A DNA stretch of 64,000 nt from Motacilla alba alba (Eukaryota; Chordata; Aves; Passeriformes; Motacillidae), in assembly GCF_015832195.1 (NCBI RefSeq), contig NC_052016.1:80823047-80887046 (forward strand). The letters are read 5' to 3'. Below are positions 35,357 through 45,820 of the stretch, piece after piece (position 1 is the stretch's first letter; each line of letters begins with the position of its first letter). Under the pieces are notes generated by a model that was not told where the DNA came from, did not search any database, and worked only from the letters and a program-made list of their open reading frames with translations. A program made the translations under genes and the position numbers.

Positions 35357-35692
35357 CTAATAATTAATTCCCGTCCCCCTTTCTTTTATCTTATCTTTCA
35401 TTGCTGAGCATGGAACCACATGGTATGGAACCTGCCTTTGGTCAGCTTGGGTCAGCTGTCCTGGCTCTGTCCCCTCCCAGCCTCTTGCCCACGCCAGCCC
35501 ACAGACCTTTGTGGAGAGAGGGAGGGCTGGGGAGACAGTTCTGATGCTGTGCCAGCTATGCTCAGCTGCAGCCAAGGCATGGGTATGTTATCAGCTCTTC
35601 TGGCTACAAGCACAAAGCACAGCTTAGTGAAAGCTGCTATGGGGGGAATTATCTCTATCCCATCAAGAACCCACCTGTCCCATCAAGAATAC
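35357..35692 (-). mobile_element. ERV LTR, U3 portion only, minus orientation
   Basis: Read on minus it starts near 35692 with 'tattcttgatgggacaggtg', has a duplicated 'ttcttgatggga' unit, and continues through 'gcacagcatcagaactgtct' into 'caggacagctgacccaagct' and 'tgctcagcaatgaaagataa'. The last two are shared with the plus-strand LTR at 18785-19196. The element stops at the TATA region, so R and U5 are absent. Frames at 35357-35575 (minus) and 35420-35698 (plus) lie inside it. Confidence 0.8.
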
Positions 35693-37971
35693 ACGTAGTC
35701 AGGACAGAGAAAATTTATTAGGTGTTTGTCCTAACTCATCGTTAATTTATTAAAGTGAGACATTATTTAAATTATTTATAAAATATATTTGAAAGATTAT
35801 GTAAATATGACAGATTCTGGGAATTATTTCCCTGCATTTACTTTGCTTACTAATCCAAAGAATGTAATTTTCCCCCACACTGCTCCTAACTTAAGGAACT
35901 ACTGTAGTTTTGCAATCTCTTCCAAAAATATCTTTAAATAAATTGTCATATTTTAGTTATTTTTGGTAGGGTCTTACTTCCTGATTTTTTCTGACAGCTA
36001 ACAAATGCCTTATAAGTAAGTAGCAACATATTTGTTTTTCCAAATCTGTAATTCACAATAAATTAAGACCTTTATAGGATAATTCTATAAAAAAGCAAAA
36101 TAAGTTTTTATGTGACAATTTTTATTCTTGTTCATCAAAGTGCTTTTAAAAGTCTCTTGAAAAAGTCTGTTTGTTCAAAATATATTGAAATTGTAGTTCA
36201 GAAAAGTGAAATGACATAAATACTGAAAAAAGTTGCTTTATCTGTGGTGTTATCAAAAAAATATGGCCCAGGTTGGGCATGATTTTTATTAGATATATTA
36301 AATAGTACCTAGATTTCTAGTCAGAAAATACTATAAATAAGATCTAACTTCTACTGATGGAATTCAAGAGTGCCACTTTTGTCTTTCATCTGTACATATT
36401 CTTAACTAGACGCAAGATCTCTGATATTGCTTGTGGTTATGAAAAGTACAGTTCTGGTCTTCCTAATGGCCATCTGCAGGGAAATGTGAGTAAATATAAA
36501 ATTAAAATGGTGAGCTGGTGCGTGGATATCTGTTTCTTATGTATTATGGGTACATTTGGAGGGTTATTTTAATATTAATTGAATGACTTTTCTGCTACAG
36601 ACAAATACTCCCATCAGCACTCTATAAATGCTTCATTCATTCAGTCTTCAAATAATCCAACCAAAGCAGCAAGCAGCCATCTTTTAGCTTCTTCTATGGA
36701 GTGAGTTAGAGCATGGTCTTCAGAGAAGAATCCATTAAATTTCTTGATTTTCCCCTCTGCAATGTTGCTTGTAGAAGACACACACTTTCCACCTTTAAGT
36801 GTACAAAGTCACCAAAAAAAAAAAAAAGTCAGAAAAACAAAATGGTAAGCAGTACCAGTACAGAACAGTATAACTGAAAGTGCAAGAAATTAAACTCTCT
36901 GACACTGACACCCCTCTTGAGTGTTAGAAGCATTAAAAACCAAAACATCTAGTCACAGTTTAGTTTTAAAGTGTGTAAGCATCATTTACGCTCAAAGAAA
37001 AAGAATTTTCACAGAGCTAAGTAAATATAACTAGATTATCTTTTAATTATTGTTGATCAAATAAGATAATTTTGTTTTACAATTATGACTATTATTGTCT
37101 ATTATATAAATAGACTTAACACACTTAGCACTTTGAAATTATGTATAAGAAAACCCTGTGGAAATCAGCTAATTCATTAAAGTTCTACTGAGACAGGAAA
37201 AGTCAACCATTTTTACCTCCACAGGGAAACACATTTATATTCCTATAATCCATCCTGGAAGTAATACAGTAATTTAAACAAACTCCTGAAGAGTTTTCAG
37301 TGGAATATTGGGTAGTTTCTAGTTGACTTAGATCAATACAGTTTTACTAGCACCAGAGGTTTGCCAATTTACACATTGCAGTGAATATATGCTAATTTAT
37401 ACCAGCTGAGAATCAGGCCTTTAAGAGATTGTAAATTTGTTTAAAGGTTTATTCATAATCCTGGATAATAGGAAGGGATGGTTGGGAGGATTATTTTAGT
37501 CATTTTAAAGATGCAATTAAGCCAAACATATAGACTTTTTAAAAGCCTTTTAACAAAAGGTTGCTATTTTTAAATGACCTTTTTTTTTTTTGTTTTGGGA
37601 ATAGATGTATTTACTAATAAATTCATCACACAAGAAACAATTTAGCCACTTCCTTACTGATAAAAAGTGTCCAGAGCACAGATAATAATCCAAGTTCCCT
37701 ATTAATTTATACATATATAATTTATACATTTAGACCACTATGAGAAGCTAAAATGATTGTAATCACCATTAAAGTTCAAGCATAATATCTAAGTTTCCAA
37801 TAATAGTACATAAAGCCTGCTAACCCCTGAATTTCTCCACAGTAGATCTGATATCTTGGAAAAATTCTATCTTCCTTAAAAAGAGTTTCTCAGTCTAGAA
37901 ATCAGAAAACATCTTCAGATGTCATGGACCACTTGAAACTGAGAGTCAAAGAAAAAAGGAGAGGGAAAGAT
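35693..37971. other. AT-rich non-coding stretch, no gene recognised
   Basis: 2.3 kb of strongly AT-rich DNA without identifiable features. Confidence 0.6.
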
Positions 37972-38171
37972 GGAAAGGAAAGGAAAGGAAAGGAAAGGAA
38001 AGGAAAGGAAAGGAAAGGAAAGGAAAGGAAAGGAAAGGAAAGGAAAGGAAAGGAAAGGAAAGGAAAGGAAAGGAAAGGAAAGGAAAGGAAAGGAAAGGAA
38101 AGGAAAGGAAAGGAAAGGAAAGGAAAGGAAAGGAAAGGAAAGGAAAGGAAAGGAAAGGAAAGGAAAGGAAA
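37972..38171 (+). repeat. Perfect (GGAAA)40 pentanucleotide array
   Basis: Two hundred base pairs of uninterrupted ggaaa units, purine-only on the plus strand. Because the unit gives no stop codon in three plus and three minus frames, long Lys/Gly/Glu/Arg-rich or Phe/Leu/Ser-rich frames cross it (for example 37924-38223 and 37946-38218). These are artefacts. Confidence 0.97.
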
Positions 38172-38525
38172 AGAGAAAATGTTTGCTTTCTCATTGTTCT
38201 TTGTCCTTGCAAGTGCAATGTGAAAGATGTGAATTTATGTACCTGCTACCATTCTGTTCACAGCAGAGCATTCCAGGCTCAGAGTTCTCATTCTGAGTGG
38301 TATCTTTCCAGTGTTAAGAATTTTGAGATCTTCTATTGTTATTTTGGTAAGAAGGACAAAAATTATAGGAAATACCTCAAGGAATTCCTGGGAAACTTAC
38401 CAATATGTATAACCAACATGTTTGGCTTCTATGGTGAAATGACTGACCACGAGCAGAAAAGAAACCATGTTATTTACTCCCACTCTAACAAGGCTTTCAC
38501 TGACTTCTCCCATTGTCTCTGACAG
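38172..38525. other. Non-coding stretch, no feature recognised
   Basis: A 100-codon plus frame (38220-38522) has no recognised domain and ends next to an LTR fragment. Confidence 0.5.
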
Positions 38526-38622
38526 ACCTGGAGAAAGCTTCTGGCGTCCCTTCACAGAAGCTACTCTGTAGCCATCCCCTACCCTGCTACCATATCTTGG
38601 TCATGCAAACTCAATGCACTGA
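38526..38622 (-). mobile_element. ERV LTR, U3-start fragment, minus orientation
   Basis: 'gaaagcttctggcgtccctt', 'cacagaagctactctgtagc', 'cctgctaccatatcttggtc' and 'atgcaaactcaatgca' match, in order, the inverted U3 start of the LTR family found at 2303-2935 and 62758-63310. Those two longer copies lack this end, so the three pieces sample different parts of one family. Confidence 0.7.
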
Positions 38623-41386
38623 CTCATAAATCCTCAGTCATCCCTTAGAAAAATAAATGTACATTCAACCTACTCCACATAGGATGCAGAACTTCATCTC
38701 CTCTCTCTGTTTCTCTGTTTAAAGAGCTTGAATCAATCCAGCTCTTTAGTCATTGAAGCTGCTCCACCATGGGTCTTGCATCATAATCATATTGTGGATC
38801 TGTGAATGCATGTAGTTTTTTAATTACTTTTTTTTATTGTGCTTCATATATTTACATACACACACACGGGAGACATGACTTAAGCTTTGTCATTTACCGT
38901 GAGGATGGAAAGCTACACTCTCTCACCTTCCACTCCCTTCACCCTGGCCCTTAGGTCTCTGTAATCACAATATTAGAGTGCCAATAAGAGACATAGCAAA
39001 CATCTCAAAATAGCAAATATTTATAGCACATTGTATTCCAAAACAGCTGTTGAATTTCTAGAACTGGCTTGAATATAATTTTTGTCAGAGATGTGTTGAA
39101 ACAAGTATTTTCAGATGTGTATTTCATTCATGGTCCAATAGTATTAAAAGAGGGACAAAAATTTCATTAACTCCTTCCTACTTGGATAAATTTCCAAAGA
39201 AAAACTGCAAAAGTACACCTATTCATATATAGAGGAGAGACTGTAAGCATTTACCTTTAAGAGAGGTTTCAGGTCCATAGGTTCTCCATTGTCAGACCTA
39301 CTGTCTTACAACCCAGTTAAACAAGCAGTTTGAAATGCATCTCTGACCTCAGCATTTGTAATTACCTAGCAGTATGAAGGTGCATGATAAGGGCAGGTCT
39401 CTGTTCGGCTTTCAGTCTGTTCTTGTCTTAAATCTGAAGCACCAATTGTTCTCACACACTGAAGAGAGAAGAAAATATTTCATACTCAATACCTGTCTGT
39501 GTTTCAGCAGATGGGTACCTAAGCACTACAGTCAGCTGGGATTATAATTTTTTTTCCCCTGGAATTGTGCTTGAATTTCACATGTATATCTAATACGTTT
39601 CTTAACACTGACATTGAATTTCACAACAGAAGCAGCCTGGAGCACACAGCAGGAGTAATGTAGGAAAAGCAAACAGCATATCAGAGCTGCTCAGTAAAGG
39701 TTCTTTGATTTTCAGCATTTTATAGGTGATAGTACATCATAGTAAAGCTCAGCAAGACAAACATAAGTGTAGAATAAAACTGCCAAAGTGCTTAAACTAA
39801 ATTTTCCCATGTTTCTCCCTTTTAAAGAAACTGAACCTGATGACCCTCAGGACATTGGGAATTCCTCATTCCTTGTATGCTTGAGCTTTATTTGGTGCAC
39901 TCTCATTCTCCAAGGAATCACAGTCTATTACTGTTTCCATCAGTAGATCGAGACAGTAAACAGGTGATCTGAAAAGGTATTTGCATGTGTACACGCACAC
40001 AATTACACACAAGTATACATACACAGAAACCAACACAGTCCAGTGCCTTTAATGCAGCACTTACATGAACACAGACAACAGTAAATCAGGTTCCTCTCCT
40101 CCTGTTGATGAGGTCTGATGATAGACTTGTTGATAGATAGACACCATTACTCCTTAACCCATGGTCATACCCACATTCACAGATTGGTTGATTATTAGCA
40201 CAAGTTTTATGTTCACCTAACACCCGTGTGATCAACCCTGGATCCTAGGTCCTCAACTCATTCTGAAACACAGACTCTGGATCTTTCTAGGGTTAGGGAC
40301 ACTAGGTAGTCCTGCAATTTCTCACAGTACTACCCGAAAGTTTTATCAGGTTATTGTTTTCTAATTTGTTACGTCCAGCATTTTCTCACGCTACGATAAC
40401 ACTGTCATGTTTTTCATGTTCTGTTCAGTTAGTAAATAGCAGGTCAGAGCCTACTCATGTGCCTACACATGTTAATACTTATATATGTATTCATATAAAT
40501 CTATGTGTGTATGTTCATTTTCCTTTTATCATCTTGTTTTGAGGTAGACATGGAAAATATTGATGTGTATTGATATTATACAGGAAAAGATATGCCAGAT
40601 CTACAATGCAGGTATTGAAGTAAGCTGCATGTGTTCAATACAAAAGACAGAGTTGTTCCCAGTAAAACCTCACTAGTGTCTCTTTTCCCATATGTATGGT
40701 TAAATTCTGATCATAATGAAAAAGTTTGAATGACTGAACATTCTTTCCTGGAAACACAATCAAAATCCATTCTTTTGTACAGAAACCCTTTTCCTGAGGA
40801 AAGGTGCAAAGGTAGCATAAAGAAAATTTTCATGAGAACTTGATACAATATTTTTCACAGTCCACAGGGCCATTCCCATTTCAACTAATTCTGAAAGCAG
40901 GGAAAGGAGAAGCAGAGCAGTTTTGTTGAGCTCAAGTAGTGAATTTACACATTTACAGTGCCCAATTAAGTTTACTATTTAGAAAAAAATCCCACTCCTA
41001 TTTTAGTTGCTATTTAAACCTAGAAGATGGGAGATAAGTTATCTAGAGTAAGAAGGTAAGAAGCTTTTTTGATGGACAAGGTTTTCTCTTCTTCCATTGC
41101 TGTCATGAATATGCAGGTATAGTAGACACAAGAAGCCAACTGAGGGGAAATAATAGGTGACAAAAGAGTGAAGCCAGTTCTCAGCTGCCTTTCCTGTGGA
41201 ACAGCATCAGCTGTCATTTAGCTGTTCCTAGAAGCATAGAGTTTTGCTTTAGGACAAATTTACTGACTCCCTGGAGACTGGTCTCTGAGTGACGGACTAA
41301 AAAGGCTAAATAGCAGCAAAGAAGAAACTTAATTGTCAGATCATATGGATGATGCTTGTCAGGCAAATGATTCTATAAAAATGGAC
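38623..41386. other. Mostly AT-rich non-coding stretch, no gene recognised
   Basis: 2.8 kb without a supportable gene or repeat. Short (CA)-rich patches occur at 38858-38867 and 39990-40030. Confidence 0.6.
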
Positions 41387-41392
41387 ACATTA
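41387..41392. repeat. Putative target-site duplication, left copy (acatta)
   Basis: acatta lies immediately before the LTR start. The same hexamer occurs at 41634-41639 after the LTR. A six-base duplication fits ERVK-type integration, but six bases in AT-rich DNA could match by chance. Confidence 0.5.
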
Positions 41393-41633
41393 TGTCGGAA
41401 CCCAGGACACCCCTCTGGGTGCCCTGGATGGCCTGAGCCCCGGGCAGGGGGCTCTGACACCCTGGCATGAAGCCAAAGACATGTGACAATAACAATTGTA
41501 AAGACAAATAACAATTAATAAACAACCTTGAGAACGACAGCCGAAGACTTCTGACTCCTTCTTCGACACCTGCGTTGGGAAAAAGACTTTCTAACACATC
41601 TGTGGAGTCGTCCTGATGGCGGCGACACCCAGA
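41393..41633 (+). mobile_element. Compact, well-preserved solo ERV LTR, plus orientation
   Basis: A 241 bp GC-rich island starting tgtcggaacccaggacaccc. It includes 'gagccccgggcagggggctc', a polyadenylation signal (aataaa near 41518), a U5-like 'ttcgacacctgcgttgggaa', and the end 'gtcgtcctgatggcggcgac'. It retains CpG dinucleotides and matches the passerine LTR I recall with few changes, suggesting a fairly recent insertion. If acatta is the target duplication, the element ends '...cccaga'; alternatively it ends '...agaaca' with only a three-base repeat. No internal retroviral genes follow. A 74-codon minus frame (41373-41597) within it is not a gene. Confidence 0.8.
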
Positions 41634-41639
41634 ACATTA
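41634..41639. repeat. Putative target-site duplication, right copy (acatta)
   Basis: Identical to 41387-41392, directly after the solo LTR. Confidence 0.5.
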
Positions 41640-44600
41640 TAGTACAGGAAATGTTACCCTGAAAATGAAGTAAAATCATACCTTTTTTTATTATCCTATT
41701 TTGTTAATAATGAACTAGCAAAGGTCGGTCCTATTTTATGTAACAGTGGAGACCACAGTTTACAACTATTTTAGTAAGGCTGAACTTTCATATGCCTGTG
41801 ATCCTGTGGCCATCTGAAAACAAGTGAATGTTTCCTAGAACATAGCTATATATTACCAATATATTCAACTTACTGGAGTAACAAAATATTTTTTTTTCCG
41901 TTCCCTATGCACAATAAAACTAAAAAGTCATAAATACGCAAATTGTTTATCACAGTTATTTCATCAATGTCTACAAAGAGACAATATGAGAGCCTCTTTT
42001 AGATTTGAAGATTTCTTAGGAGTTTTCCTTACTGCAAAATTAACCATCAATCTTTTAAATTCCAGGAGTTGCTATTGTTCATAGGGTCAGCAGTGTTTTT
42101 GAGGCACTCAGCTACCTTGGATTATTTTATCAAACTCATCAGACTATCCCTGTTGGGCATTTTATTTTTTAATATATTGCAAACCATTCTGCATGTGTCA
42201 TCTCAATTTTTCTTAATTTTTAAAATTTTTAACTTGTTTAATTCATTAATGTACTATCAAATTTGAACATCAGTGAAAAATAAAATGAAACAAACTGTCT
42301 ATGGTGAAAATCCTGTAATTTTTAAGCTGTGTAAAAATATTTCTTTGTGTGATACATTTGCAATACATTGAGGAAATAAAACTAATTTTGTCTTTTTAGT
42401 TTATAGAGCTGAAAGAATAATTTGTATCACCCTCATTTACAAGGCTTCATGATTGCTGTATCTAAATATAGAATGATTTTTTTGGGTACTTTTTCAGAAT
42501 GTTTTTGAGAACAATGCAGAACTTCTGTGTAGGCGATCACTTGTTTCTGAAGAATGATTTCATTATTAATAAACATTGAACCACCTTCACAATTTCAAAT
42601 TTCTTAATAGAAACTGAATGTCTCACACCTTGTTTTTATATTGACTGCAAATAATATGAAGAAAAAATTATTCTATGTTATCATGCTGTAACTTCCCACC
42701 AAAAGATAAAAAGATTTCATTTCTTTATATACATCTATTTTGAGCCAATAATCCTTTGTTGATATATATCTGAAGTAAATTAATGATATTTTAAAATTCA
42801 AAGTTTAGTCAGTTATTTGCTTCCTGATTTTGCCGACAGAGTTAAAGAGAATTAAATTAATTTTAGTTCTACCCTATAACATTCTAATGAACTTTATTCT
42901 GACAAAAAGTCAATGGCAGTAGTAAGAAGTATACACATGGATAGATATGGCCAGCTTCACAAGACCAGATGCTAATTTATAAAATAACTGCTCATAAATC
43001 AACATAGACACACAAGCAGAACTATCAGATGGACCAATGATTATTAGAATGAGAATAAGAGCAACATATAATTATTAGGAAAAAAAAGACATTTCTGCAG
43101 AGAATTTACCGAGTGCAGTTAAAGTCTCTGTACTCCATCTGTGTATATATTTAGCATGAATAGTAACATTCAGGCTTAAGCTGGAGTTACAGTTTGAGGA
43201 CTTGAGGAATTTTCCATTCCTTCCCAAAAGATGGGATTTTTTTTCTAAATTGTGTAGCTCTTATAGGTATATAATGGCATGCATTTTTTTTCTGTGTTAA
43301 AATGTTCTGGATGTGTGTTTAAAAGTAGAAGAAATTTACCAGCTAGTCTGTCTGGAGAAAAAGAATAATAAATAAAAATAAATTCAAAAAAATTTCAGGT
43401 AATGGTGATTCTATGATAGCAGTGTTTGTCTGCAGTCCTTTAGCTCAGTGGTTTGAGACTCAGAATATTATGGAAAATTTCAATTGCCTTCTCTGCCAAA
43501 GGGATTTACAAAAGTATTTCTACTTTAGGGATTCTAGAGAGACAACAACAGTACAAAGAGTAGCAACTTCTTTTCTCCTCTTGCATCTAATCTACTTTTA
43601 CTTCAGAAACAGTCCAAAACTCTTTTCAGAGAGTGTTTCTCTTTGGTCCGGTGAGCAGAATATTAATACAGAAAGCAAAAGGAGAATGGCTGCATTCCAT
43701 CCCCATGTAAAGCCAATATTTTTTATTATTTGTATAAAGTGGAAGAGGTCCAGCAATACAGTATATATCAGATTTTGTGCTGGTGCTTGTGGTGTTGAAT
43801 ACATACCATAAATGTGAAACCTAAATCCATGTGTATTTTCAACATATGTATTCAAGAGCCAATGCATTCTGCCACTCTCATCTGAATATCAGCAAAGCAA
43901 GCAAATAAACAAACAAACAAAAAAATCATGTTCTAAAATAATTGAAGTCCTAAATTATCATGCCAATCTATTTAAATTTCTTCAATTCACACTGTGACAG
44001 GTTTTTTAGTTTTTAATGGAATTTGTAAAATAATTTATGCTCACTCTTTCCTCTTTAACATCTACATTTTCTTTGAAGTATATTTGCTGATTCTATATGC
44101 TTGTCATAGCTGAAAAATATTTAGATCTTATTTGATGAGTAAGATGTTTATAATTTGCTGATCTAGTACAACTATTATGCAGATTCAGAAGACAGGCTCT
44201 GTCTCCTGTTTCTATTATGATAGTAAAACCATGTAAGATTGTTAGAAAAAAATGGCAAAAATTAATATTTCTATAATTAAATAAGGTTGAAGGAAGACAG
44301 TCCTGAGTAGAATAGAACCTGCCATTAGTTTGCTTCTTACTGACAAGTTATCTTACACCACCTAGCTTTTCCTACAGGATATGCTTTTAATGTCTCAACT
44401 TGTATACAAAAACCAATACAAAAGAATGTATATATATGTGTATTCCTGTATACACATGCATATACAGTTGTGCATGTATTTACTAATTATAAAGCATTTT
44501 CCTCAAAATTCCTGATGCTAGAAAGATGAAAATGTAATTAAGTGTCTTCAGAAATGTGTCTCATAAATAAAAATATCTGAATGTCATTTTAATATGAAAA

Positions 44601-45356
44601 TTCAATTGGTAGATCACATCTTGATTGCTCCCTCTCATAAACTCCTTTGATAAATATATTTACTAGAGAAACATATTGGCAAGCACAATTTCCATTCCTC
44701 AGACTTTGTTCTCTGACCTTGTTTCATTCTCCTTAATTCTAGCCACCTATTCAAAAAACCTAATTTGGGATTCTATTCATCATGAACTAACTCTGTAGTT
44801 AGTTGAAAGTGAAAAAAATACTTTAAAAAGCAATTCAGCATTAAATATATTGACATCTAGGGAGGATTATCTCTTTCTACTTATTAGAGAGGAAGCCGAG
44901 ATAAACATATTCCTCCTCAGTGACTATCAACTAAATGGTTGTTGTTGAGTAGAAAAGCCTTCATTATTTTTATAACTTCAGCCAAATTATCTTTTATCAG
45001 CCAAATACCTTTTGTGCGCTGCTAATGGCATCATAAACTTCGCAACTGCTCTTTATTCTTGGGTTCCAAAACAGAAGAGCACCATATTCCTATTCCACAG
45101 AGGTAAACAAACTTTATAGATGAAATGCATTTCCCAAGGTAACAGTGAATACAAATCAGAACTTCAGTACGTGTAAGCTGACCAGTATGCATATGTGAAA
45201 TATTCTCTGCTCATTTTGGATTTGTCTCATTAAATCTCATTGTCCAAGAAGTGTAAAGTAGTTTCTCAAGTTGTTTTCCACTTTGGAAATGCCTATCTCC
45301 TCTCTATGACAATAGATAAAATTTTCTTGAAGGGATTGAATAGATGCCAAAATTCT
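41640..45356. other. AT-rich non-coding stretch, no gene recognised
   Basis: 3.7 kb of AT-rich sequence. The longest frame (43413-43811, 132 codons plus) shows no domain and overlaps an 89-codon minus frame. A short caaa/caaac tract occurs near 43895-43922. Confidence 0.6.
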
Positions 45357-45690
45357 TGTCATGGTTTAAGCCCAGCTTGCGACTAAACACTACACAACCA
45401 CTCACTCACCTCTTCTCTTCTGGTGGAATGGAGAGGAAAATAAAAAGTAAAACGTTAGGTTGAGATAAGAACAGTTTAAAACTTGAATCAAAAGGTACAT
45501 AAAGCAATACTAGTAAATAACAATAAGGATAGTAAAAGGAAAAAAAACCAAAAAAACAAAAAAACAAAACCCACAAACAAGGAAAATCAAGAGATGTACA
45601 ATTGAATTGCTCACCACTTTGTGACCAATTCTAGAGCCTATTCCTGCACCCCAATCAGGCCCTTCTGGGTAATTCCCCCAGTTTATTCTC
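45357..45690 (-). mobile_element. ERV LTR, U5/R end, minus orientation
   Basis: Begins tgtcatggtttaagcccagc, the inverted terminus also found (as its complement) at the end of the 18785-19196 LTR. It continues 'actcactcacctcttctctt', 'ttaggttgagataagaacag', 'gaattgctcaccactttgtg' and 'cttctgggtaattcccccag'. It then dissolves into A/C-rich low-complexity DNA, so U3 is missing or replaced. Confidence 0.8.
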
Positions 45691-45693
45691 ACA

Positions 45694-45820
45694 AACCACA
45701 AAAAACCCAAAAAACCCACAACCCCTGCCCCCCCCCCCCCCCAAAAAAAAAACAAAACCAAAAAACAAACCAACAAAAAAAAACAACTAACAAACAAACC
45801 AAAACCAACCAAATAAAAAA
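45694..45820. repeat. A/C low-complexity region with C15 homopolymer
   Basis: Caaa- and accc-type simple sequence. It contains a run of 15 C (45728-45742) followed directly by a run of nine A, then (caaa/ccaa)n to about 45820. Frames across it (45510-45830 minus, 45621-45959 plus) are low-complexity artefacts. Confidence 0.9.

Noticed and set aside
37924..38296. Long Lys/Glu/Gly/Arg-rich and Phe/Leu/Ser-rich open frames
   Set aside because: They are translations of the (GGAAA)40 array, which has no stop codon in any frame. There is no independent coding evidence.
43413..43811. 132-codon plus-strand frame
   Set aside because: No recognised motif; it overlaps another frame on the opposite strand and sits in AT-rich non-coding DNA.
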